Shown here in pieces: positions 36,271-42,959 of a stretch of 64,000 bases of DNA (its first letter is position 1; the number at the start of each line of letters is the position of its first letter). Origin of the DNA: Faecalicatena orotica (GTDB taxonomy: Bacteria > Bacillota > Clostridia > Lachnospirales > Lachnospiraceae). Position numbers and translations under genes: made by a program. The stretch spans positions 124,001-188,000 of the forward strand of contig NZ_QGDL01000006.1 in the NCBI RefSeq assembly GCF_003149245.1, read 5' to 3'. The notes beneath the pieces were generated by a model. That model saw only the letters and a program-made list of their open reading frames with translations. It was not told the DNA's origin and ran no database searches.

Positions 36271-36316
36271 ATTCTGCCTCCTTTTTATTCATGTAATTTT
36301 AGAAATCGCTAAAATA

Positions 36317-36440
36317 GAGTTTCGCTTGCGAAACTCGCGCCTGCGGCGGTCGCATCGCGACATCTACCTTATACGCCGCAGTGCGCATCCCCCGGAGGGT
36401 TTATTATTTCATAGGACGTACTTTCCTATGAAATAATAAA
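36317..36440. repeat. Structured multi-hairpin element (possible MITE-like repeat or RNA)
   Basis: Within 124 bases there are four stacked inverted repeats. They are GAGTTTCGC/GCGAAACTC (36317-36336), an outer GC-rich stem GCGCCTGCGGCG/CGCCGCAGTGCGC (36337-36348 with 36374-36386) enclosing GTCGC-ATC-GCGAC (36349-36361), and a perfect 17-bp stem TTTATTATTTCATAGGA (36400-36416) with its complement (36424-36440) and a seven-base loop. Base composition differs sharply from its surroundings. It lies between a kinase terminator and the ABC ATPase start. It could be a mobile miniature element or a leader RNA. Confidence 0.6.
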
Positions 36441-36473
36441 AAGCCTATTCACTTCTATGAATAGACTTTAACA
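36441..36473 (-). terminator. Terminator after the module 2 sensor kinase
   Basis: A 12-bp stem of AAAGCCTATTCA and TGAATAGACTTT (one G-U pair) is followed on the minus strand by TTTTTATTATTT. Part of that run also belongs to the adjacent 17-bp stem. Confidence 0.7.
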
Positions 36474-36502
36474 TATGAATCTTTCCAGACTCTTTCCGAA
36501 AT

Positions 36503-37363
36503 CTAACAGTTCTGAAAGTTTTCACGCGGCAGATATACGGCAAAAGACGCACCTGTCTGGTTCGTCGTGCTTACTTTGATATAACCGTGTTCCTTTTTCA
36601 GAATCTCCCGCGCCAGATACAGGCCGAGCCCCACGCCTTCCTTCTCCTGAAACTGACTTCCACGGTAAAACCGCTGAAAGATTTTAGGGATCTCTTCCTC
36701 CGTAATTCCCGGTCCCTCATCCTGTATGCAGATACTGACAAACATGGGATATTCTCTGATGGCTACGGTCACACAGCTTTTCTCTTCTGTGTATTTCAGC
36801 GCATTATCCAGAATGTTATAGACGGCCTCTGATGTCCATTTTCTGTCGAAACAGGCCTGACATTCATCGGTCCATCCCTTCTTTACAATCTGGATTCCCC
36901 GTTTCACCTGTTTCTCCTTCCCGCGCAGGACCAGTTCTTCCAGCATCGGCTTAAGCGGCTGCTTCTGAGGGGATACCTGTATAATATTCGTCTCAAGACG
37001 TGACATCTTGACAAGGGACTGAATCAGGGATTCCAACAGGTCTGTCTGGGCCATCAGTCTTTTTGCCAGTTCCTTGTCTTCTCCTTCCAGTTTTTCCTCA
37101 ATAATTTCCCCGTAGAGCCGGATGTTAGAAATCGGTGTCTTCACCTGATGTGAAATATCTGAAACCAGTTCCTTGACAGCCTTTTTTTCCTTCTCCACAT
37201 TCTGCCTGCTGAGTGCAGATGCACCGAGAAACCGCTTCCACTTTACCTCCAGCTTGGACAGTTCGCTCTCGTCATAGTCAGACTCCTGAAAGTTTCCCGA
37301 AGTGGCCTCATCCAGCATCATATTCAGCGTTTCATAAGTATTTTTCCTAAACCGCAGCCCCAT
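36503..37363 (-). CDS. Soluble sensor histidine kinase, module 2
   Basis: A 286-residue kinase with no membrane segment: it begins MGLRFRKNTYETLNMML and goes directly into the dimerisation helix. Phospho-acceptor His is in SDISHQVKTPISNIRLYGE, and the ATPase domain shows NILDNALKYTE, DEGPGI and EKEGVGLGLYLAREIL. AGGCGG precedes the ATG, 16 bases after the regulator stop, so the start seems right. It therefore lacks the helix present in its module 1 counterpart and must receive its signal in the cytoplasm or through the ABC transporter. Confidence 0.88.
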   Translation of the reverse strand: MGLRFRKNTYETLNMMLDEATSGNFQESDYDESELSKLEVKWKRFLGASALSRQNVEKEKKAVKELVSDISHQVKTPISNIRLYGEIIEEKLEGEDKELAKRLMAQTDLLESLIQSLVKMSRLETNIIQVSPQKQPLKPMLEELVLRGKEKQVKRGIQIVKKGWTDECQACFDRKWTSEAVYNILDNALKYTEEKSCVTVAIREYPMFVSICIQDEGPGITEEEIPKIFQRFYRGSQFQEKEGVGLGLYLAREILKKEHGYIKVSTTNQTGASFAVYLPRENFQNC

Positions 37364-37379
37364 CTATATTCCCGCCTCT

Positions 37380-38054
37380 CTATTTCCAGACATACCCTAC
37401 TCCATATACGTTCAAAATATGTTCCGGGTTTGCAGGTTCCTTTTCCAGCTTTGCTCGAAGCCTGCTGACTGCAACCGGAAGTGCATTTTCATCCACATAT
37501 TCCATTCCGTCTGTCCATACCTTATCTATCATAACATCCCGGGGTATGGTATTTCCCCGGTTCTCCAAAAGGACCTGCAGAAGCTTCTGCTCCGTCCTGC
37601 TTAATACAAGACTCTGTCCGTCTCTCTTATAAACCATTTTTACCGTATCCAGCAAGAGATGCCCATCCTCATACCGCCCTCTGCCATGATCAGAAAAAGA
37701 CAGCCGCAGAAGATTCTCGATCCTCGCTCTCAAAACTGCAAGGCTGAACGGCTTGGTCACATAATCGTTCGCCCCCAGTTCAAACCCCATCACCTCATTC
37801 ACCTCCAGGTCATTCGCCGTCAGCATCAGCACCGGCCGTGAGCACGACTGGCGGTATTCCTTCAGGAAATCATATCCATTCCCGTCGGGGAGGTTAATAT
37901 CTAAAATAACAAGCCCAAACTCATTCCCCTGTACAGCAGAACGCGCTTCATGCAGCGTGTAACACTGGGTGAAACGGTATGAAGTTTTTCCAAGACCCAA
38001 AACAATTCCCTCATTTAATGCTGAATCATCCTCAACGATCAAGATATCCGTCAT
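37380..38054 (-). CDS. OmpR-family response regulator, module 2
   Basis: A 224-residue regulator with receiver Asp52 (ILDINLPDGNG), DYVTKPFS, and a winged helix (LSRTEQKLLQVLLENRGNTIPRDVMIDKVW). AAGGAG lies before the ATG. It is the paralogue of the module 1 regulator in the same gene order. Repeat copy C sits directly upstream of its ribosome site, and no ordinary promoter is obvious between it and the rubredoxin terminator. Confidence 0.92.
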   Translation of the reverse strand: MTDILIVEDDSALNEGIVLGLGKTSYRFTQCYTLHEARSAVQGNEFGLVILDINLPDGNGYDFLKEYRQSCSRPVLMLTANDLEVNEVMGFELGANDYVTKPFSLAVLRARIENLLRLSFSDHGRGRYEDGHLLLDTVKMVYKRDGQSLVLSRTEQKLLQVLLENRGNTIPRDVMIDKVWTDGMEYVDENALPVAVSRLRAKLEKEPANPEHILNVYGVGYVWK

Positions 38055-38067
38055 ATTATGCTCCTTT

Positions 38068-38118
38068 TATCTGAAAATTCTGAATGCGGACCGCAAAAGG
38101 GTCTGACCCCTTTTCATC
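38068..38118. repeat. Palindromic interspersed repeat, copy C (diverged, opposite orientation)
   Basis: AAAAGGGTC (38095-38103), one T, then GACCCCTTTT (38105-38114) form the core with one unpaired base. CTGAAAATTCTGAATGCGG precedes it. Relative to the downstream minus-strand gene it is inverted compared with copies A and B. It lies upstream of the module 2 regulator. Confidence 0.55.
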
Positions 38119-38123
38119 TTATC

Positions 38124-38159
38124 AAAAAAGGCCGTACATTTCAATGCACAGCCTTTTTC
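38124..38159 (-). terminator. Terminator after the rubredoxin gene
   Basis: Arms AAAAAGGC and GCCTTTTT, extended by partial TGTGCAT/ATGTAC pairing, are followed on the minus strand by a T-run. It starts 10 bases past the rubredoxin stop. Confidence 0.8.
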
Positions 38160-38169
38160 TTAATGTTCT

Positions 38170-38331
38170 CTACTCTTCCTCTACAAATACGTCTTTTCCA
38201 AGTCCGCAGATCGGGCATACCCAGTCATCCGGTATATCTTCAAATGCGGTTCCCGGCTCGATTCCCCCGTCCGGATCACCCTCCTCCGGGTCATATACAT
38301 ATCCGCATGGTTCACATACATATCTTTTCAT
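38170..38331 (-). CDS. Rubredoxin
   Basis: A 53-residue rubredoxin with both iron-binding knuckles: [14 protein letters not shown] near the N-terminus and CPICGLGKD near the C-terminus. The Asp/Gly-rich loop ([18 protein letters not shown]) is typical. It carries one electron on a mononuclear iron, often in oxygen or peroxide defence in anaerobes. AGGAGGAG precedes the ATG. It lies 134 bases downstream of the FAD oxidoreductase gene in the CO dehydrogenase block and may accept electrons from it (inference from position). The first Cys pair reads CEPC, where CxxCG is the rule; it fits. Confidence 0.93.
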   Translation of the reverse strand: MKRYVCEPCGYVYDPEEGDPDGGIEPGTAFEDIPDDWVCPICGLGKDVFVEEE

Positions 38332-38465
38332 TTCAAACTCCTCCTATTTCTTTCATGTTATCTTGTAAATGCACAGTCCTGTACTGAACAGTTACATTAG
38401 CTTTCCCTATTCACACCTCTGTCATGCATAAATTTCCAAATTCAGAGGTATATTTAAGGTTCCTT

Positions 38466-39689
38466 TTAAATTGCCCATTCGTATTTTCCGCCGTCTCCTA
38501 CCTGATAGAAGTCGGCATAATTGATTTTAAATATATCTTTTCCGGTACCTCGTATATCTATGTGGTTCTTGATCAGGTACTGCCATGTCCCGGCATGTGA
38601 GATATCTCCCTGAAGCAGGATTCCCTCTACTTTTCCGTCTCTTAGGATGACGCGCTTATAATGCTCTTTATCTTCTCTTACCTGTATTTCATCACCTTCT
38701 TCCTCGCAGATTCTTCCTACGCATAAGCTTAAAAGTCCGAAGAAATTGATCGTGTTCTTGATGGCAAAGCGGTCTGCATACTCTGTTTTTAGACCGCACA
38801 TATTCTTTCCCGCCACTCTTCCCTGATCGGCTGCATTCGGCCAGATTCCTGACAGGCCTGTGATGTCGCCTGCCGCATAGATGTCAGGCTGGTTTGTCTG
38901 CAAATAGGAATCCACGCATACTCCGCGTTCACACATGATGCCGCTGCCTTCGAGATACCCGGTTGATGCACGGACACCGGCTGCGACAACGATCATATCG
39001 CATGCTGCTTTTTCACCGTTGTCCAGAACGACTTCATGAATCCTGCCGTCCTCACCACACTGTGCTTCACTGGCCCGCCTTCCAAGGAGGAAACGGACAC
39101 CGGCCTTTTCAAAGAGTTCCTGATAGCTCTGGGCGCCGTGGGCATCGAGCTGTACCGGCAGAATCTGGGGGGCCATTTCTACAATGGTAACTCTCCTCCC
39201 CCTCTCAAGCAGTCCGTAGGCCGCATCCAGCCCAACGAGTCCGGAACCGATGATTAGCACATTTTCTGCCTCTTCTGCTTCCTTTACAATATCCTGGGCA
39301 TCGGAAAGATTCCGCAGCCCATACACATTGGAAGCCTTTCTTAAATCTCCCACAGGGGGAATACAGCTGTCCGCGCCATTCGCAATCAAAAGCCTGTCAT
39401 ACCCCACTTTTTCTCCTGTGTCCAGATGAATTTCCTTCTCACCGGGACAGACTTCTACGACCCGGACCCCCTTTTCCCAGTCAACACGATACTTTTCAAA
39501 GAAATCATCTTCCGTAAAATTCAGGCTCTTTTCATCGCGCTCCCCTCCGATAAACTTATGCAGCATACAGCGGGAATGAATCTGTGTATCCGCGGAAATC
39601 AGCAGTATCCCGGCGTTTTCGTCCAGCCCCCTGATTGTCTTCGCGGCTTCTGTACCGGCAACACCGGCACCTATAATCACATGCTTCAT
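38466..39689 (-). CDS. FAD/NAD(P)-dependent oxidoreductase of the CO dehydrogenase cluster
   Basis: A 407-residue two-dinucleotide-binding-domain flavoprotein. The FAD site is IIGAGVAGTEAAKTIRG at the start, the NAD site is VLIIGSGLVGLDAAYGLLERG in the middle, and the second FAD motif is DIYAAGDITGL. A C-terminal dimerisation region follows. It resembles rubredoxin/ferredoxin:NAD reductases. Next to CooS and CooF it should pass electrons between the ferredoxin and NAD(P). It starts four bases after the CooF stop. A close rubredoxin gene downstream suggests a second electron partner. Confidence 0.9.
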   Translation of the reverse strand: MKHVIIGAGVAGTEAAKTIRGLDENAGILLISADTQIHSRCMLHKFIGGERDEKSLNFTEDDFFEKYRVDWEKGVRVVEVCPGEKEIHLDTGEKVGYDRLLIANGADSCIPPVGDLRKASNVYGLRNLSDAQDIVKEAEEAENVLIIGSGLVGLDAAYGLLERGRRVTIVEMAPQILPVQLDAHGAQSYQELFEKAGVRFLLGRRASEAQCGEDGRIHEVVLDNGEKAACDMIVVAAGVRASTGYLEGSGIMCERGVCVDSYLQTNQPDIYAAGDITGLSGIWPNAADQGRVAGKNMCGLKTEYADRFAIKNTINFFGLLSLCVGRICEEEGDEIQVREDKEHYKRVILRDGKVEGILLQGDISHAGTWQYLIKNHIDIRGTGKDIFKINYADFYQVGDGGKYEWAI

Positions 39690-39693
39690 ACTT

Positions 39694-40140
39694 TTACACC
39701 TCCTCTACATAAATCGCTTTTTTCGGACAGGAGGCTACACAGGATGGTTCTCCTCCCGCGTTTACGCAGAAATCACACTTGATCACTTTACTTTTCGTCA
39801 CCTGATCCGGCTTTAAAACGCCGAACGGGCAGTTCATCACACACATAAAGCAGGACCCGCACCGGGTTTCATCATAAAACACGTGTCCGCTTTCCGCATC
39901 CTTGCGAAGCGCCCCGCTCATGCATGATTTCACACATTCCGGGTCAGCACAGTGCCGGCAGAACAAGGGTTTGTAGTGTCCCTCTGCATCCTTTAGGATA
40001 AAATTACGGGACTCATTTTTAGGGTCTGTCAAATCCAGATCATATATCGTCCCCGGCGTTTCCCTGTGCGCCTGCATACAGGCGGCGGAACAGTTCTTAC
40101 AGCCGTCGCATTTCTCATAATCGATCATGATACGTTTCAT
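39694..40140 (-). CDS. cooF: CooF-type polyferredoxin
   Basis: A 148-residue iron-sulphur protein with four Cys clusters: CDGCKNCSAACMQAH, CRHCADPECVKSC, CGSCFMCVMNCP and CDFCVNAGGEPSC followed by CPKKAI. The spacing fits four [4Fe-4S] centres, as in CooF and HycB-type electron carriers. It should carry electrons from CooS to the FAD oxidoreductase. It starts 15 bases after cooS. Confidence 0.92.
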   Translation of the reverse strand: MKRIMIDYEKCDGCKNCSAACMQAHRETPGTIYDLDLTDPKNESRNFILKDAEGHYKPLFCRHCADPECVKSCMSGALRKDAESGHVFYDETRCGSCFMCVMNCPFGVLKPDQVTKSKVIKCDFCVNAGGEPSCVASCPKKAIYVEEV

Positions 40141-40155
40141 TTTTACCGCCCCTTT

Positions 40156-42039
40156 CTAAATCTGAAGTCCCCGGCGTTTTTCCAGAATAATCTCTTCCAG
40201 AATCTTCGCAGATTCCTTTGCATCCGGGTTAATAATCACCTGTCCCCCGGTCAGCTCTTTCATATCCTCTGTCAGCACTTTTACAGCCACCTTACTTCCA
40301 GTCATGAATGGCGGCAGCCCAAGGTGCAGTGGAAGCCCGAGTGATAGTCCGTAGCACCCATCAGCCAGCGCCTGCTCTTCCAGCCATTGTGCCGCAGAAA
40401 GTACAAGCGGCAGCTGCGGAAGGTCCACGCCTAGTTCTTCTGCCAGTTCAGTTGCTACGATCTCAAGGCGGCCGATTGCAAGACATGGTCCAAAGTTCAA
40501 TACAGGCGGGATGCCAAGGCTCTCACAGACAGCCCTCAGCTTAGGCCCTGCATATTTTGCCGCTTCTGGTGTCATAAGTCCGCAGTTCTCAATTCCCCCT
40601 GAAGAACATCCGGCCGTCAGGACAATGATATCCTTCGCAATCAGCTCCTTCACGAGGTCTACCGTCAGTACATCGTGCCCGCCTGCAGTCAGGTTAGAAC
40701 ACCCAACCACGCCGGCAACACCCTTTATATCCCCTGATACAATCAGGTCGATCAACGGTTTCCAGCTTCCGCCAAGGAATTTCTTAAGGGAGATTTCACT
40801 GACACCTGTCAGCGTGTTATCATAACCGTGCTCTTTCATCAGGTTCATCGGTACGCTGCCTCTGCGTGCACTGTAAGCCGCAACCACCTCATCAATAATC
40901 TCCTCTGTCACAGCGGGACGGTTCTCAAAATCAAATTCCTTCAGCTCTGCATTTGCCTTTTTCGCCACATTGTCAATACATATCTGCTTAATCTTTAATT
41001 CATCGCAGATTGGTTCGATCCCCGGCAGTGTACAGTTAAATTCCGAAATAACAGCATCAATCCCACCCGTTGCCAGTATCGCTTCACTTGTATAGTTATT
41101 GCCTGCATGACCATCAAAGATATCCTCATAATGGGCGCCGCGCAGCTGCAGATCCTGTCCTACACAGGTACACCCGACCAGCTTGAAGCCTTTCGCCCCG
41201 GCCTTTTCTGCCTTCTTTACAACATCCTCATCCGTCAGACGGTCCTGCAGGAAGGTGAACATCGAATGCTGGTGTCCCGTAATCATAATATTAATATAAT
41301 CCGGATCAATGACCCGCAGTCCAACCGGTGCAAAACGGATCTCCGGCTCCCCAAGCACTACGTCGTTGAGAAGATTCGTCAGTACCAGCCCGTAAATTCC
41401 TGTGGAAATCCCCAGTTTTAAACAGTCCAGCAGCATATTGACCGGATCTGAGTTCAAATTTGTAGAACATTTTACAACTCCGTGGAACACTTCCGACTTC
41501 GCACCACCCGGGAGAATTCCGAGTTCTTTCCATTTCTTATAACGCGGAGCATATGCCATTTTTTCCGTGAGCTGCATCTTCTCATATTCAGGGAGGTAAA
41601 GGTCTTTCAGCACTGCGTCTGCAACCGCCTCGGCCCTCCTGTGGATGTCCTCTTCCTCAATGCCAAAAATCGCGGCCAGCCTGTTCAGGGTATCCGGTCC
41701 TTTGATTTCACCTTTTGACTTTGCAACGTTCTTAACATTCAGTGCCGTATTTTCAACGACATGTATGTAACACCCTGAACCGGAAGCGACAGCCCGCAGA
41801 AAGTTTCTGGCTACGATTGTGTCAGCATCTGCCCCGCAGATTCCTCTCGGGGCCTCCGGTGTGATGCGGCACGGCCCGTTAGCACAGAGCCTGCAGCAGA
41901 CTCCCTGAAGCCCAAATGCACATTTCGTGCTCTGTCCTTCCACACGATGGTGGGACGTCTCCATCGGCAGTCCGGCAATAAAGCCTTCTAATGGCTTATC
42001 AGCGCTCTTACATGTAGTGCATCCATAACATTGATTCAT
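40156..42039 (-). CDS. cooS: Anaerobic carbon monoxide dehydrogenase catalytic subunit (atypical active site)
   Basis: A 627-residue Ni-Fe CO dehydrogenase. The D-cluster Cys40/Cys48 and B-cluster Cys49, Cys52, Cys57, Cys68 are in place. C-cluster ligands line up by spacing with the Carboxydothermus enzyme: His258, Cys292, Cys336, Cys447, Cys478, Cys519. However the catalytic His and Lys (His93 and Lys563 there) fall on Tyr91 (SGSGCYIHVVEN) and Gln556 (WLEEQALADG). An extra CxxCxxC (Cys4, 7, 10) stands at the N-terminus. It should interconvert CO and CO2, but the substitutions raise doubt. No acetyl-CoA synthase genes are nearby. GAGGAGG precedes the ATG. Confidence 0.93.
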   Translation of the reverse strand: MNQCYGCTTCKSADKPLEGFIAGLPMETSHHRVEGQSTKCAFGLQGVCCRLCANGPCRITPEAPRGICGADADTIVARNFLRAVASGSGCYIHVVENTALNVKNVAKSKGEIKGPDTLNRLAAIFGIEEEDIHRRAEAVADAVLKDLYLPEYEKMQLTEKMAYAPRYKKWKELGILPGGAKSEVFHGVVKCSTNLNSDPVNMLLDCLKLGISTGIYGLVLTNLLNDVVLGEPEIRFAPVGLRVIDPDYINIMITGHQHSMFTFLQDRLTDEDVVKKAEKAGAKGFKLVGCTCVGQDLQLRGAHYEDIFDGHAGNNYTSEAILATGGIDAVISEFNCTLPGIEPICDELKIKQICIDNVAKKANAELKEFDFENRPAVTEEIIDEVVAAYSARRGSVPMNLMKEHGYDNTLTGVSEISLKKFLGGSWKPLIDLIVSGDIKGVAGVVGCSNLTAGGHDVLTVDLVKELIAKDIIVLTAGCSSGGIENCGLMTPEAAKYAGPKLRAVCESLGIPPVLNFGPCLAIGRLEIVATELAEELGVDLPQLPLVLSAAQWLEEQALADGCYGLSLGLPLHLGLPPFMTGSKVAVKVLTEDMKELTGGQVIINPDAKESAKILEEIILEKRRGLQI

Positions 42040-42093
42040 AGTTGTACCTCCTCAATACTTGATAATTTTAGTCCACTTTGTTTTATAAAATTT

Positions 42094-42112
42094 TCCCTCC
42101 GAAAAAGAGGGA
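42094..42112 (-). terminator. Weak hairpin between the Rrf2 gene and cooS
   Basis: Six-base arms TCCCTC and GAGGGA with a seven-base loop are followed on the minus strand by AAAATTTTAT. It may be a partial terminator that separates regulator and cooS expression. A TAAAAT -10-like box (42065-42070) for cooS lies just after it, without a good -35. Confidence 0.4.
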
Positions 42113-42138
42113 TTATTTCCTTAAATCATCTCTGCAGT

Positions 42139-42528
42139 TTAAAAAAGGTCTGACAGTTTCCGTGCCCTTAATTCCTTCATCAATACGCCCTGTATCTTTG
42201 CGAGCTCCGTATGTACCCTGCACCTGCTGCCACCGGAATTCCTGCTGCAGCTTTCTCTGAGGCATGGCATGATCAAAGGCTCCTCATCGACTGCTGTCAC
42301 CACATCATACAGATTCAGTTCCTCAAGCGGCTGATTCAGCCGGCACCCGCCCGAAGCACCCCGCCCAACCTCAATCAGGCCGGCTCTCCTAAGCTTCTTC
42401 AATATCTTATAAGCAAACGCCTCCGGAATCTCTTCCGCCTGACATATCTCTTTTACCGTATGCTTTTCCCCGTCTCTTATGGAACGAAGCATACGGATCG
42501 CATAATCATTCTCTCTTGTTAAAAGCAT
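42139..42528 (-). CDS. Rrf2-family regulator with probable iron-sulphur site
   Basis: A 129-residue winged-helix protein. The N-terminal DNA-binding unit is TRENDYAIRMLRSIRDG with EIPEAFAYKILKKLRRAGLIEVGRGASGG. Three Cys in MPCLRESCSRNSGGSRCRVH sit where IscR and NsrR hold their iron-sulphur cluster. It probably senses iron-sulphur status, redox state or NO and controls the cooS-cooF operon 99 bases downstream. The ATG at 42528 follows GAGGTG; an earlier in-frame ATG has no ribosome site. Confidence 0.9.
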   Translation of the reverse strand: MLLTRENDYAIRMLRSIRDGEKHTVKEICQAEEIPEAFAYKILKKLRRAGLIEVGRGASGGCRLNQPLEELNLYDVVTAVDEEPLIMPCLRESCSRNSGGSRCRVHTELAKIQGVLMKELRARKLSDLF

Positions 42529-42554
42529 GAAAGCACCTCTCATCTTTTGTTAAA

Positions 42555-42583
42555 ATTTTAGCATACTGGACTTTTTTTGTCAA
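42555..42583 (-). promoter_or_regulatory. Promoter of the Rrf2/cooS region
   Basis: Perfect minus-strand -35 TTGACA and -10 TAAAAT have 17-base spacing, 27 bases before the regulator ATG. Confidence 0.8.
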
Positions 42584-42598
42584 CTTTAAATATGAACA

Positions 42599-42627
42599 TT
42601 TACAAGCTTTTCGAAGAATGATATACT
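42599..42627 (+). promoter_or_regulatory. Promoter of the 88-residue conserved protein gene
   Basis: -35 TTTACA and -10 TATACT have a 17-base spacer, 33 bases before the ATG. It diverges from the Rrf2 promoter. Confidence 0.7.
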
Positions 42628-42660
42628 GGTAACTATCCAATCCAAGAAAGAGGTCGAATT

Positions 42661-42927
42661 ATGTTCCGTTTATGGGGTAAAGAATTTAAAGACAACAGAA
42701 TGCTGCGTGATACGGTCATCTGTGATGACACGGACGACACACGCACACATAAAGTATTTCATGCACTCGATGCAATCTGCTATGAATTTGATCTGAGCAA
42801 ACCAATCTGGCTCGATAAGACAATAAAGGACTTCAAGAAACATGCCAAAGCAAGATTTTACCAGGATAATTTTGTAGATTCCATCGATTTCGATTACCTT
42901 GAAATCCAGATTATAGAAGAAGAGTAA
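42661..42927 (+). CDS. Small soluble protein of unknown function
   Basis: An 88-residue acidic protein starting MFRLWGKEFKDNRMLRDT. I do not recognise a family. There is no signal or membrane segment. The middle has THKVFHALDAICYEFDLSKP and the end is rich in Asp/Glu/Phe (DNFVDSIDFDYLEIQIIEEE). A clear promoter, AGAGGT ribosome site and strong terminator show it is a real single-gene unit. It diverges from the Rrf2 gene, so could share its control. Confidence 0.75.
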   Translation: MFRLWGKEFKDNRMLRDTVICDDTDDTRTHKVFHALDAICYEFDLSKPIWLDKTIKDFKKHAKARFYQDNFVDSIDFDYLEIQIIEEE

Positions 42928-42952
42928 GGGAACAAAACCGCCCTTACTCTTC
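42919..42952. terminator. Bidirectional terminator between convergent genes
   Basis: A perfect 12-bp stem GAAGAGTAAGGG / CCCTTACTCTTC with a ten-base loop contains the stop codon of the plus-strand gene. It is followed by TTTCTATT on the plus strand, and the MacB-like permease stop is eight bases away on the other side. Confidence 0.8.
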
Positions 42953-42959
42953 GTTTCTA

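Noticed and set aside
36503-37379. Module 2 kinase as a gene truncated by a frameshift
   Set aside because: The start has a good ribosome site and follows the regulator stop by only 16 bases, leaving no room for a missing membrane segment.
38466-42039. A Wood-Ljungdahl acetyl-CoA synthase operon
   Set aside because: Only cooS, cooF and a flavoprotein are present; no acsA-E, methyltransferase or corrinoid protein genes are seen.
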